Counted from the first letter of the stretch, positions 23,032-34,912 are shown. The stretch is DNA of 64,000 nt from Echria macrotheca (GCA_030411725.1 MU839838.1:62001-126000); one strand, 5' to 3'. Notes: a model not told the origin generated them from the sequence alone. Numbers and translations: made by a program.

Positions 23032-25114
23032 CGAGGCTGATAGCTGGACCTGCCTGACAGCAAGCCGACCTCGGATGAGCAACACCTAAGACAGCGCGGC
23101 CAACCGCCATGGGAGTTCGCGATCCAAGGATTTTAAGCATTTGTCGAGAGTCGCCGTGCCCCTATTCCGGACAGCAGCTCTACCTAACTGGGTGCGACGT
23201 CCAATCTCTCCGGGGTTGCATACAGGGCCCTGGGTCGCGTTGGTGGCGTTCGCAGCGTCTAATCGTCGCCCCGTGATTTGCTTGATCACAGATGCGCACG
23301 GACGGAGCCACGAATATGGAAAAGCTGCCGAAAGTCAAACGCTAGTGTCTGAGGAATCCGAACTTGAATTTCGATATCGATCTCGCGTTCCGCTCATTTC
23401 CCATGATACGCGGAACGAGGCCGAGCACGACGACCCGACATTCAGCGTGTGCCGGTGCCAAGAACAAATGCCGATGGGTTTCGGCTCGGCCCGGACGCAG
23501 TCGTGGGCTTGGCTTGCCGGGGCATGCGCCCAGCAGTCAATGCCTCGAGCGTATGGGCCAGGATGTAGACAAGCGTCTTACTCAAGACCTCTGCTCGCGT
23601 TATAGCCATCAGATGGACAATAAAGTCGTAAAACGACGGCTACAACGTGTTGAACAACAGCCAACAGGGAGGGCGTGTTTCGTGAAACATCTGGAGATCC
23701 TGTCAGCTTCGTGGCATAGTCCCTCAATGACATGGACCCCTCGGTCTGGCATGAAAGACTGAGTCAACGACGCTTGATTGGGGAAGAGGAGAAGTGAGCC
23801 TGTGGCTGGCCAAATACAGTGCCCTGTGCCCTTGCGCGCCTTCCATCTTGCCCGGGTGCTCCTTCTTGGCCCTACATATAGGCATCATAACCCTCCACGT
23901 TCTCTTTTTGAGATCCCTAGCTCCAATCCTTAGCCGCCTCGACCCAGCTTAGCCCTATGCGCACTCTTGCCATGCGGCGGAGCACTCCGCCAAGTAGAGC
24001 TTTGCCCTTTAACTTCCAGTCTGTTTAGCTTGTAATCGAGGACCAATATCAAATCAACTGGACGACGACGGCCCCCTATTCTCGTGCTTAGCCCACTACA
24101 CTCAATTCCAAGTTCGGAGCGCATTCAATCGAGAACACTCGGTGATTTGGCGAAAGCGTAGCGTTTTGGTACAGAGGTACCTGCATAGGACATGGGCATT
24201 GGGCACGGCAGAAGACTAGAACTCGCAATGACTAAGGTAGGTAGGCGACTGCAACCTCGGAGATCCGGCTGCTTCTGTGCCTGTGTGCCCAGCGAGGGAG
24301 AGGGGTGTGGTGTCTTTTCTTGGACACAGCGTAATTATGATCGTCCGGAGTAGGTAAGTGACCATCACTCAACACGGACTTCTGATGAAGCTGCCATCGT
24401 CGACACGGGCCATCGGAGTTTAGAAGAAAATCAAGTTCCCGGATATCGGCAAGCGAGTGAAGTCATCCCGACAAGGGATGGGTGCCTGGTGCCGTCAGTC
24501 AGTTGGATCAGCCCAAGTGCGGGGAAACACTAGCAGGTCAAAATAGAACCCACTGCAAGGTGACAGTCACGGTGTCATACGGCCCACGGAATACGGCCCT
24601 GACAGCGATACCTGTGGTTGGTTGCCCAACGAGCACCATGGTTCGACCCAATGATCAGCAAGAAAAGCCGATGGCCTGCCGTTGTTGGTAAAGCCTCCTG
24701 CCAAATCCAGGAACGTTGTATATTCCGCTCATTCAGCGCCGAGGGCTGCAGGTCATGGTGGGTTGCATCTGCCAATTGCAGCCTCCAAAGCTTGGCACGT
24801 ACCCGGGATCCCGTCACTGGGTGTGTGGGTTGGGGGGCGGGGAAACCAGGTCGACACGGGAACTAGCTGACCAGCGCATAATAAGGCTGTGTGCTCGCCA
24901 CCACTCGATTGTGGTTCTCGACATCGTATCGGCAGGTCTAATGCGTCTGGCCGCCGTCTATTGAATGCGGGGTTGCCTTCGGGTGCAAGGGTGCAAACAG
25001 GTCCTGGAGGTCCTCCAGGAGCTGGCCTGGCATGATAAGAAAGGCCGAGACGCCGGTCGGATGCAAGTGTATCCATTGATTTTGAAGTATCTGTAATTCG
25101 TGCTCTTGCTGCTC
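23032..25114. other. Long intergenic region containing repeat copy B
   Basis: 2.1 kb without a recognised gene. It contains repeat copy B (23754-23874), an AAGGTAGGTAGG motif near 24235 and GC-rich unique sequence. Short ORFs here have no domain-like content. Confidence 0.5.
23754..23874 (+). repeat. Diverged direct repeat, copy B
   Basis: Same-orientation partner of 20220-20346, sharing several blocks including an identical 12-mer GCCTTCCATCTT. It lies 0.7 kb upstream of the SUR7/NO VEIN start codon. The parent element is not identifiable. Confidence 0.6.
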
Positions 25115-25787
25115 ATGATGAAGGCATTCACACTCGTTACACTGGCTGCGGCCGTCGTCAGTGCCGCCCCCGGCCAGCTTCTCTCCAAGAGAGCCCTCAC
25201 TCCGCAGGACATCGACCCGCGGACTGGTTGTCCCGGTTATCTGACTCCGGGCGAGTTCGAGTTCCCACACTACATCACGCAGATTTCAAAGTCCCAGCCG
25301 GACAAGGCCTTTGGGCCGCAGTACTTTGGCGTCTTCACCCCGAACGACATCTCGTCGCTCTTCACCTTTGACATCCCCGCGTCCCGGGCCGGGGCCAACT
25401 GCACGCTCGAGTTCCTCTTCCCGGCGCAGAGCCAGCTCAAGACGAGCTCGTACAGCTACAGCGGCGGCGGCTCCTTCTTCTTTACCGGATATGCCCCGGG
25501 CAGCTGTCCCGACGGGCAGACGACGTACAACAACCAGCCGAAGCCGGGCCCTTTTCCGCCGTTCCCGCCTGTCCACATGGAGCCGGGTAACGCCTATGTG
25601 ATTGACATCGGGCCGTGTTTTGTCGGTGCAGGGACGTGCGTGGCTGGTATGACCAGTACTACTGATACTTCGGTGGGTTTTCTGTCCGAGTTGCTGGCTG
25701 CCGATAACTGACCAGATGCAGTTCTCCTTCTTCCAGGACTACGACGAGTGTCCTATTGGCCTTTACACGACGTATTCTTATCTCTAG
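25115..25787 (+). CDS. Secreted But2 C-terminal-domain protein
   Basis: Exons 25115-25672 and 25722-25787 (49-nt intron) code 207 residues. A signal peptide (MMKAFTLVTLAAAVVSA) is followed by a possible Kex2 site (LLSKR). The body matches the ubiquitin 3 binding protein But2 C-terminal domain that is common in secreted fungal proteins: FGPQYFGVFTPNDISSLFTF, CTLEFLFPAQSQL, the SFFFTGYAPGSC region and a C-terminal DECPIGLYTTYSYL. The splice TCG/TTC joins DTS to FSFFQDYDECP and is required to reach that conserved end. Its role outside the cell is unknown. A second ATG at codon 2 is an equally possible start. Confidence 0.85.
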
Positions 25788-26382
25788 GGGTTCAAAGTCA
25801 GCTAGAAGGGATGTAATGCCGAATCGGGACACGTTCATGTTGGCTTCGGACTTGAGACAAAGCAAGACGATCTCACTCATTGATCTGACGTAAAATAATG
25901 TCCAAGATAGAATATTCTATAATATCGAAAATCTTTGTATTCTTGCCGTTATTCATCTCAAGAACATTGGCCGTGCAGATAGCTTACCAGATCTAAACGG
26001 CGCTGCTTAGACCCCGGATCCGGCAACCTAGGTAGAGTCACGGGAAAGGTATAGAAGTTGACATACCCGCTGGTACGACTTCAGGTGGAAAGACAGACGT
26101 TGAACGCTCGGCCTAGCTCGGTTTCAAATGTAGTGTTCCTGTATTACAAGACGGACGATCAAGAAGCCCTTCGTAACACTCGGGGCATCTAGGCTGTCCC
26201 TGGTTGGTCAAAAGCCAAGGGGATGTCTTGTGGGTTCCCGTCAAGCCATGTCGTGAACCGTTGCACCGGGAGCGGACGGGAAGTTGTTCCTTATGCTCGT
26301 GTCATACATGTAACGGTCATTACCTACACTAGCTCTGATGTTTATCAAGCCTCTTATCAAGATCATACCCAAACGCCATGCT
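25788..26382. other. Intergenic region between convergent genes
   Basis: About 0.6 kb, no gene seen. It is locally AT-rich near 25900-25960 and carries the ACCTAGGTAG motif at 26026-26035. Confidence 0.5.
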
Positions 26383-27704
26383 TTAACCCAGACCCTCGCC
26401 CTGCGTTTTATTCCATGCCTCGAAATACTGATTCTCGTACTTGGGGATGCACTTGACTGTGTCTGGCGGATCGGACTGCCACTCAATGTCTGCATCCGCC
26501 TCCTTCACCCAGCGCGAAGTATAGCCCTTCGCGTCCTTGATCTGCTTCCCCCTCTCGTCCGAATACTCCAGACTGATACTCGGCACGACAGCGATCCGCC
26601 GATAGCCGTGCCACCACATATCCTTGCAGAACAGCTGTGGCTCGCCCTGCATGCACTCGCCGCGGTCCTCCCTCGGACCACGGAACGCAACCTTCCCGCT
26701 CATGATGGGCTCGGCCGTGAACGCGACAGCCCCGTTCCAGCATGAGAACACCTGAAACGGCTTGTGATCGGCATACCGCGCCTGTGTGGCCGCGTCGTTC
26801 CAGAACAAATTCCACGCTGAGTTCCAGTTGCCGTCGGGCGGGATGTCGAAGAACGAGTCACCGTTCATCCCCCGCGCAATCCACACGTCGTAGAAGGTCG
26901 GGTCTCGGCCGACGTACGTCCAGTCCATGGCGCACGTCATATCAGCACCGAGCCGGCGGCGCTGGTGCACCAGCTCGAGGGTATCCTCGGGGCAGATGGC
27001 CACGTCGTTGAGAAAGAGGACGGTCGTGTTTGAAGGGGAGAAGAGGGTCGGTGAGGTAAGGAGGGGTTGGACAGCGAGGTTGCGCAGCTCGGCTAGGCGG
27101 GCGATCCGGTCGCCCGTTGAAGGATTGATGCTGCTCGAGCGGAAGTAGTAGGTCGTCGTCAGGGCGTCTAGCGCGGGGCGCAGGCCGCTGAGAACTTCGG
27201 CCGTGCCATCGTCGGAGTTTCCTTCGACGATGGACAGGGCGCAGTGTTCTGGGCCGAGGAAGCGGATTGTCTCGATGATGCTCCCGATCAGGCGAGGGAG
27301 GAGGGGAAGGCACTGGCGGAGGTCGAGAGCGAAGAAGTATTGAATCGTTGACGTATTCCGTGGCTTTAGGTACTCGTATCGAGAGAGATCGGGCTGTGGG
27401 CATTCGAGTCGAGGCAGTTCGGTCGATGATGGGTCCAGGATGACCCGGAGGTAGGTCTCGCGTTCCTCGGTCGACAGGATCGTGGGTACTGGCAAGAAGG
27501 TCAGTTTGTACCTCCCGAGCCATTGGGTTCAACCATACCTGCTGGCTGCGTGCCATTTCGACCGGGCCCGAAGGGGATGACATAGCTGGATGCCAAGACG
27601 ATGCGATCGCGACCCAGCACGACGAGAGTCAGGACAGCCAGCAGAAATGCGGTCGCAATCCGAATTTTACGCCGGGCGCCCGGGGCGCTGGTTATCGCGA
27701 ACAT
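26383..27704 (-). CDS. CAP59/CMT1-type mannosyltransferase-like glycosyltransferase
   Basis: Type II membrane glycosyltransferase of the cryptococcal mannosyltransferase (CAP59) family, expected to act in the Golgi. Exons 27704-27539 and 27488-26383 (50-nt intron) give 423 residues. A signal anchor (IATAFLLAVLTLVVLG, about 15-31) follows a short basic cytosolic tail. The luminal domain has IQYFFALDLRQCLPLLPRL, LSIVEGNSDDGTAEVLSGL, VLFLNDVAICPEDTLEL, the CAMDWTYVGRDPTFYDVWIA block and GECMQGEPQLFCKDMW. NDV is the likely DxD-equivalent metal site. These are diagnostic family blocks. Acceptor specificity cannot be told from sequence. Confidence 0.9.
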
Positions 27705-28264
27705 AACGGCATCTAGAGCGATGTCTGGTTGCGTGGGATGGTGATGTCGCGGGGAATGGGAGCAGCGCCATGGATGGAGATGTCATTGGGACGCGGGCCG
27801 AAATTATCGGCGCAGCAAACGAAGGATGGCAAAGGATGAGGGGTTGGCGACCGATTGGACGGCAGGAGCCCGGCAAGAAGACAAGAAAAGCTTTTAAGCG
27901 CCGGGTGCCGGCCACCTGGTATCGCTCATGATTCGCCGAGACCCTTGCACGGGGCTCTGTATGCAGTGTCAGGCTTCAGCCAGAAACGGTGCGCTTCGGT
28001 TGAATATCTCTTTGGCTCGCTTTTCTGAGCCGAAGCACTTTGTTGTTTGTTGGCTTCGGCGTTGCAGCATCCTTCATCAAGTGGCATCTGAGGCTGAGCG
28101 CCATGATCCAGGTCAAAGACACACACATCAATGGAGGATCTGCTGATCCCACGTTTTGTTCCGCTCCATTTCTCTTGTCCTTCCGCAGTTCGTCTTGTCC
28201 CGTTTTTAATGACATATTTCCTTATTTCGTGTTCTGCATCTGAGCCAATTCCTGTTAATTTCCC
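27705..28264. promoter_or_regulatory. Divergent intergenic region between glycosyltransferase and surface-protein genes
   Basis: 560 bases between divergent start codons, with no ORF of note. It presumably contains both promoters; no specific element was recognised. Confidence 0.45.
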
Positions 28265-29261
28265 ATGTCTTTCCTAATACTTGCCTTCCTCTTCAGCGGC
28301 TCCTGCTCGGCAGCGGCCCTCACGACAGCGTCTCCCGTTGCTCCTGGGCTGAAGCGGGACGCACTTGTCACTCGCTTTTCGACTATTTTCCTCTCTGGCG
28401 ACCCGTCCCAGTCACGCACGGCCGAGATCGGCTTCGACTGTCGTGTTGACCTGGACCACACCCTCTGGGGGTTTTGTCCAACGAGTGTCGGGGTAGCAAG
28501 CGACTGCGGCTTGGCAGGAAACTGCATTGATCGCCACGCCTGCTCACGAGGATGTGGAAAAGGTGGCGGCTTGACCACCTTCACCTGGTATCTATACCTG
28601 CTGTCCCGAGTTTGTCCTGAGGTGAGCCTAACAGATCGACAGTACGGGAACCAACGGCGAGTTCTGCTCGACAGCTGAGCTGTATTTGACGAATAACATC
28701 GGTCCCTTCTCATACATCGCCTGCGGTGGTGTCTCAACAACAGACCGCTATTCCGCATTCACTACGACCCCGACAACTAAAACTGTCGCTTCTTCCGTTC
28801 GGTCAACTGTAGCCGCTCCCAGCACCCCAACATCTCTCGCCCCGGTCCCGACAGCGCCCGTAAATCAGCCCAATGTGCCGGCAAGTACGAATTCGCCGCT
28901 ATCCCCATCATCTGCGGTGGGCACCGAGTTGAGCAGCTCAACTTCCAGCAACATGGGTGCAATAATAGGGGGTGTCATCGGTTGTCTGGCACTGATATGC
29001 TTGTCTGCCGTTGCAGTCGTGTGGCTTCTGAAGAGGCATCGGAACAAGTCGGCTTCTAACCTGTCCTCCGTCTCGGAAGGGTCGCCAGGTCGGTTAGCAC
29101 CCCCGGCGTATCCTGCTGATACCGAACCAAAACCGGACTACCCTGCTGCCGGCTGGTGGACCGAAGGGGTGGGACGTCGGGCTGTCCAACCGGCCGTCGG
29201 GGAGTTGGGGGCCTTACGGAGTCCGGTTGAGCTCCCTGGTTCTTATGGTCACCACAGATGA
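28265..29261 (+). CDS. Single-pass Ser/Thr-rich cell-surface protein
   Basis: Exons 28265-28587 and 28643-29261 (55-nt intron) give 313 residues. The order is signal peptide (MSFLILAFLFSGSCSAA), a Cys-rich ectodomain with LWGFCPTSVGVASDCGLAGN and a GCG motif, a Ser/Thr/Pro-rich stalk (about 155-225), one transmembrane helix (MGAIIGGVIGCLALICLSAV and on), basic stop-transfer RHRNK and a Pro-rich cytosolic tail. This architecture recurs in fungal surface proteins with a GFCPT-x-DCGLAG Cys domain and resembles wall sensors, but no named function is known to me. Splicing at TG/T restores a Cys (TTFTC-TGTNGEFCS). Mucin-like O-glycosylation of the stalk is expected. Confidence 0.82.
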
Positions 29262-29927
29262 ATCATGTCTTCATTTCTGCTTTGAATACCCGGATATCGT
29301 TACGTGGGCAAGCGGCCTAGTACCACAGTGGTGTCAAGTTAGGTAGTTCGAGCTACCAGGTGCCAAGTGTGGTTGCGACGGATCCAGTCGTGTTTTGGAG
29401 ATTGTACTGCAGTTTGTTGATGGGCTCATCACCTGCGTCGCGCTGGCATTCATTTATTAATCAACGGCGAGTACACAGAATCTACATGTAATAATACCCC
29501 ACGTTGCCTATTTGAGTGATGATTAGGTACCGTGTCACAGAGCCGCTCTGCAGTGTATTTCATGCCACTAGTAGGTACCTACCTACCGCGCAGGGATTAT
29601 TGCTATGCAGGGTCCACCTTCTTCACGCTCGTCCGCATGAAGGGATACAAGCTTCAGTCATAACTTGAATCGGGTGAAAACCGGGAGACAACAGTGGTGG
29701 ATTCCGCAAGATCGGCTTCCCCCACTCCGACTTCCGGTCCGGCCTCGGGGTCCAGGACTCAGCCCGGATCCGCAGCGGACCCGTACTCCGTACTGCCGGC
29801 AAGAACAATATTTGTTGCCAATCTGTTTGGGGGCATTCCCAACCTCCTTCTTCCACTGCAACTCGAGCGTTCCAGCAACCAGCTCAATTGCAGTCGCCAC
29901 TCCTAGGACATACAGTCAACATTCAAC
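29262..29927. other. Intergenic region with clustered TAGGTACCTA-type motifs
   Basis: 0.67 kb with no gene. It carries GTAGGTACCTACCTACCG at 29571-29588, an AGGTAG...CTACC inverted pair near 29341-29358 and a second GGTACC near 29526. The 3' part is the promoter of the Ayg1-like gene. Confidence 0.5.
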
Positions 29928-31224
29928 ATGTCGCAGGAATACCACATTGGGGAGGCACTCTTCCAACCCGCGGAACACCACGATTCGTTTGAGAAGCTGT
30001 GGGAGATGAAATGGAAGCTTCCGGTACATTGCCCTGTCCTCCCGCTGCTGCTCGCTCTAACCCCCAACCCAGTGTACCATGGGCGTGTACCCCTTCATGT
30101 TCGGATGCATCCAGGATTTCCAGCCTGTGGTTGACAACATCATCCGCAAGGGCCTGCGCGAGCCGTACAACTGGGACGAGTATGCATCTTGTTTCTTCCC
30201 CAAGGCCGAGGAGCTCGCCGCCATTGCCGACGCCGCGGCCGCTGCGGGCGAACAGGACAAGGCGGCAGAGTACTACCTGCGGTCGTCGGCCGTGTACCGG
30301 ATCGCGCGGTTCCCCGCCCCGCGCTCCGAGAAGCAGCGCGACGCCTGGCGCGCCGGAAAGGCTGTCTTCTACAAAGGTGCCGCATTGCTGCCGTTCCCCA
30401 TCCGCGAGGAACGCATCCCGCACGTCCACGGGAACGCGAAAGAGGGCGATGTGATTCCTGTCAACTACCTCGTGCCTCCGGCCGCGTCAGCTGAGAAGCC
30501 CGCCCCTCTGGTGCTCATCTTCACGGGGCTCGACGGATACCGCACTGATCTGGCCGTCTGGCAGCGCGGATGGCTCGACAACGGCGTGGCGACCATGGTG
30601 GCGGAGATCCCGGGCACCGGCGACTCACCCGCAGACCCCAGGGACCCGACCAGCCCCGACCGCCAGTGGTCGTCGGTGCTGGACTGGCTAGACAAGCGGC
30701 CCGAGATCGATTCGACCAGGATTGTCGTCTGGGGCTTCTCGACCGGCGGCTACTATTCCTTGCGAGCTGGCCACACGCATGCACAAAGGCTGTTGGGCAT
30801 CGTCAGCCAAGGCGGCGGATGCCACCACATGTTTGACCGTGACTGGCTGGAGCGAGTCAACAAGCTCGAGTATCCATTCGATCTGGCCAACACGCTGGCG
30901 TACAAGTTTGGGTATACAGATCTGGAGTCGTTCATCCTCGAGGCTCCCAAATTCTCGCTTCTCGGCGATGGCACGCTCGACAAATTCCGGTGCACCAACG
31001 TGCTGCTGATCAACGGGGAAGGCGATGAGGTTTTCCCCATTGACGACCAGTACGTTGCGCTTGAGCACGGCTGGCCCAAGATGTCGCGGACGGTGCTGAA
31101 CCGCAAGCACATGGGCGAGCCCGAAGCCTTTTTTATTATTATACAGTGGATCTACCAGCTGTTTGGTATGAATGCGGATGTGTCGGAGCAGATGCGCAAG
31201 ATGCCCAGCAAGATGAAGTACTAG
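29928..31224 (+). CDS. ayg1: Ayg1-like alpha/beta hydrolase
   Basis: Homologue of Ayg1, which in Aspergillus shortens a heptaketide naphthopyrone to 1,3,6,8-tetrahydroxynaphthalene for DHN-melanin (family knowledge; substrate here is inferred). Exons 29928-30023 and 30073-31224 (49-nt intron) give 415 residues, the usual length. Conserved features are an N-terminal helical lid (about 30-130), VLIFTGLDGYRTD, the nucleophile elbow GFSTGG with Ser255, Asp350 in NGEGDEVFP and His378 in NRKHMGEPEA. The splice joins KLP to CTMGVYPFMFG. It converges tail to tail with an FAD monooxygenase 161 bases away. No polyketide synthase lies in this window, so a melanin role needs a PKS elsewhere. FrsA-like esterases are the nearest alternative. 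Confidence 0.88.
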
Positions 31225-31385
31225 AAACAGCATTATGGATGTAGACAAAAGAATTGTTTAGCAGCCTAGTAACCCGTGGTTCTTGCCCTGTTAACATGGG
31301 GCGACTAGCACATCGGACATGTGTGTTGCTGAAATACCTTGGTAGTTGGTACCGATGCTACCCTTGCCAAATAGGTAGACATCAG

Positions 31386-32706
31386 TCAGGAATGCTTCCT
31401 TTCAGCCCGCCACTCGGACAGCTTGATGGGGAGGGGCTTAAGCTCAGCAAGCGGACTCATCCGATGCCCCCACGCCATGGGCGCTGTTCCCTTGCGCGTG
31501 TTGTTCATGGTCATGCGGGCGGCCAGAACCGACTCGTGGCCCTTGTCGGCGATGTCTCGCTGAAACTCGTCGAGCTTCGCCCTCAGAGAGACCATATCCG
31601 ACAAATCAGTCTGGCCGAGGATATCGCCCAGCCTGACTCCCTCCCTGATGGCGAATATGGCGCCCTCCCCCAAGTTTGGCGTCATCGGGTGGCACGCGTC
31701 GCCGATTAGCAGCGTGCGGTTGACCGGGGGAAGTCTAGACGCGGGGATCAGGGCGTCCCACCAGCCCTGTTGCTGTCAGTATTGGCTAGCGGTCAGATCA
31801 GTTGGTCTCACAAAGCTCTGCCTGATGCCTTCAGGCTTAGTCCTTTCCACCATGCATCGGAACTTGGGCTCGAGCGGCTGCACCTTGTTGAGCGCGTAGT
31901 CGAGCAGCTCCTCATTGGAAGTGCCCTCAAGGGACGTCTCGTTATTAGAGATGACCCAGTAGTAGTCGGCCGAGACAGATCCATCGTCCTCGACGTTGAC
32001 CTGGTTGATGCCGTTGAAGAAGGTGAAACCAGGCCCGAACGCGATGTACGACGAGTAGCCGAGCTGGAGCTGCCCCTCCATCTCGGCGCCGCGCAGCTTG
32101 ACCTCGCCGCCGACAGGTGGGTTGGGGTACTTGTACAGCATCTCGCTGTTGGGCTGCTTGAGCACGTGGGGGCGTACTGCCGAATGCGTCCCGTCGGCGC
32201 CGACGACGAGCTCGCCAGACGCAGAGGTGCCGTCGCGGAAGAAGACGGTTACCATGTCGTCGACCTCGTCGATGCGCACGGCTTCCTTGTCCCAGTGTAT
32301 GTCGAGGCCGGTCGAGAGGATCTCGCGCAGGCGGCCACGGTTGGCGCGGATGCACGGCGTCTCGGGCGAGTCCTCGACCGTGAGCATGCGGTCAGGGAGG
32401 TGGAAGACCAGCTGGCTCGGCAGCGGGAGGGGGAGCAGATGGCAGGAGTCCCGGATAGGGGGGACATCGTCGGGGAGGGCATCCCCGAAGAGGTTTCCGA
32501 GACTGCGTGGTCAACATAGGTAGGCCAGGAAAGAGCCGGTCAACGTACTCGTAGAGCCCGATGGCATAACCTTGACCGCGGAATGTTCTGCTAGCATCTC
32601 GCTCGAATATCTCAAAGGTCACTCCCCGCTTGCGAAGGGATTGCGCCAGGGTGAGACCACCGATGCCGGCGCCTATGATTAGCACATGTGGTTTCTGTCC
32701 GGACAT
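31386..32706 (-). CDS. FAD-dependent monooxygenase (salicylate hydroxylase-like)
   Basis: Class A flavoprotein hydroxylase, NAD(P)H-dependent. Exons 32706-32549, 32502-31812 and 31766-31386 give 409 residues. Motifs in order are dinucleotide-binding GAGIGG (12-17), ERDASRTFRGQGYAIGL, the DG motif GELVVGADGTHSAVRP and the flavin-binding LLIGDACHPMTPNLGEGA. Introns are 46 and 45 nt. Without intron 1 the conserved stretch DLGNLFGDALPDD would be out of frame, which confirms it. No signal peptide, so cytosolic. It converges on the Ayg1-like hydrolase; a joint role in an aromatic polyketide or phenolic pathway is possible, but substrate is not readable. Confidence 0.9.
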
Positions 32707-33735
32707 GGTTCAAGCTTCTCTGGCCGGTGTTTCTGACAGAACAATACCCAACAGGAAGCATAACGTGAGACATCAGACAGGTTGACGGTGCGGGGACCCC
32801 AGATAAGAACCAGTGAGGGATCTCCATCCCCACGCCCTCATGAACTGTATCTGCATGGTTCCTGCGAGGGCTTTCAAGTTGCCTAGGTAAGGCATTCGGA
32901 CCAACGTCCCATTCTCACGCTAGCCTGCTCGCCGTCCATTCAGGATGCCTCGTTCCCCTATCACACGCATCTACTATCCTAGATTCGTATACTAGGTACC
33001 TAGTTTTAGAGCCGATGAGTGCGTGAGAGGAGGGGTAACCACGCGCAACCCCACGTTCTTGGCATCATGTTCGTCTTCAATGATGACGATGGCGGTTTGT
33101 GCCGTTCTGACTTGCCGCTGTGTGCTTCCGGCTAGGACGTGGTCGGCTTTATCACGAACTGAAACTGCGGGCAAGAGACGCCTGGTGTGTTCTGTTTCGT
33201 GGGGAACCTAGACCGGAACGACTGCAAGGGTTGGATGCCCAGTACCTGGTTGCTGTCCGTCATGCAGCTTTCCGCACCACCACGCCCCGGCTAGACTGCC
33301 GGGGCGTCTCATTGTGATCCGGGATCCTCTGTTGATGCTTGCCAGTCGGGTGACCAAACGAGAAACAGTGATGAGGTCTGCATTATGAGTACGCAATCCC
33401 AACTGCCGCCCAACGCGACCGAATCATGCGGCCGGCCAAGCATCACCACATCCAACAGCCGACCCGTCATCCGATTCCCCGCAGATCGACGACCGCCGCA
33501 GACCGGGTTGCGAAAGAGGGCCGAATTGGTGATGTTTCGTGTGCTTTGGGCCCCCAAAACCGCCCCTGATCTCGCCGGTGAGTATGATCGACGCGTCTCG
33601 TCCACCACCCATTCCGGGCACGTTCTACCAAGACGGGCTACAAAAGCTTGCCGTCTCGCTTAACTCGCTTCATCCCGATGTACCGTCTCTGCGAAAGCGA
33701 ATCTCGAGTACCGGCGTTGCACATGTTGTGCGAGA
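32707..33735. other. Divergent intergenic region with ACTAGGTACCTAGT palindrome
   Basis: 1.03 kb without a gene, between divergent starts. It carries CCTAGGTA at about 32882-32889 and a perfect 14-base palindrome ACTAGGTACCTAGT at 32991-33004. Confidence 0.5.
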
Positions 33736-34912
33736 ATGGCTAGCAGCGGCGGGAACTATGGCCCTCTGCTCAACCTCCTGATCTGGACCTTGGCGGGTGC
33801 CTCGGCCGCCTTTCTCGCCCTCAGGATATGGGCCAAGGTTCGACGGGACAGAAAGCTGTGGTATGACGACCATATTCTCGTGCTGGCTTGGGTGGGTGCC
33901 ATCTGGAGAATTCACCGTGTGCGGATCACTGACGACCACAGACCTTCTTGACGGCAGCATGCATCCTCCAGACGGTCGACACTACGCTGGGATTTGGTGG
34001 ACCGCGTGAGAACGTCGACCCCAGCCTTGTGGACACGACCCGGCTGGTCTCGACCATCGCTGGGTTCCTCCTGATTCTTGCTACGGCCTGGAGCAAGACG
34101 TCGTTCGCCTTGACACTGCTCCGCATCTCGACCGGATGGCCCAAGAAGATCGTCATGTTCGTCCTAGTCACGACAAATCTCGCCATTGCCGCGAGCGGCG
34201 CAATCCAGTGGGCGCACTGCTGGCCGCTGCGGAAGGTGTGGGAGCAGTCGATCGACGGATACTGCTGGCCGTTGCGGATTACCAACGGATACAACATCTT
34301 CTCCTCGGTTTATTCGGGACTCATGGACTTGACACTCGCGGCACTGCCGTGGGTCATCTTCCGATCGTCGGATGACGCCGCGTTCCTGGACTGGGCGGGC
34401 AACAAGTTTAGGAGGAAAGAGATGCTGAATATCAGCGTGGCCATGTCCATGGCTGTCTTGTAAGTTGTGATTGTCTGAGCAGCGGGCGGGAGACTAACAG
34501 ACGTGGACAGTGCCGGGATTGCTTCTTTTGTCAAAGTCTTTGCGATTTACCAGATGAACACGGTGAATGCTGGGCCAGGTGAGAATTTCCGTTGGTGACT
34601 GTCTGTCTGCATCTGCTAACGCTGGATACATAGAACTCATCGTGACCTTGATGGTGCTGGGGACAGCCGAGAGCGCCGTGACAATCATGGCAGTATCAAT
34701 ACCCGTCCTCCGGACTCTGGAAGAGCGGATGCCGAAGGTTGTGAGTGCTTGATCGCGATGTTTGTTGTTGTGACGTCGACGCGTGTGGTGGGTCCTGGAA
34801 TATGCTTTCTTTTGCTGGCTGGCCCCTGTTTTTTTGGAAGTTACAGCGGTCTGGCACTGCGTCGAGAGCAGACAACAAGAAAGAAAAATCGGGCAATATA
34901 CGGACGCCTTGA
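33736..34912 (+). CDS. SAT4-family rhodopsin-like integral membrane protein (short form)
   Basis: Exons 33736-33891, 33942-34459, 34511-34578, 34634-34740 and 34847-34912 give 304 residues. Seven hydrophobic segments carry SAT4 signatures: LALRIWAKVRRDRKLWYDD after helix 1, AWSKTSFALTLLRIS, HCWPLRKVWEQSIDGYCW, YSGLMDLTLAALPWVIF and the GIASFVKVFAIYQMN helix. Introns are 50, 51, 55 and 106 nt. The last is optional: reading through ends in VVSA at 34752 (286 residues), while splicing a good GTGAGT/TTACAG pair adds a short basic tail. Either way the cytosolic tail is far shorter than in the 426-residue SAT4 protein at 14.4-15.9 kb. Confidence 0.83.
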
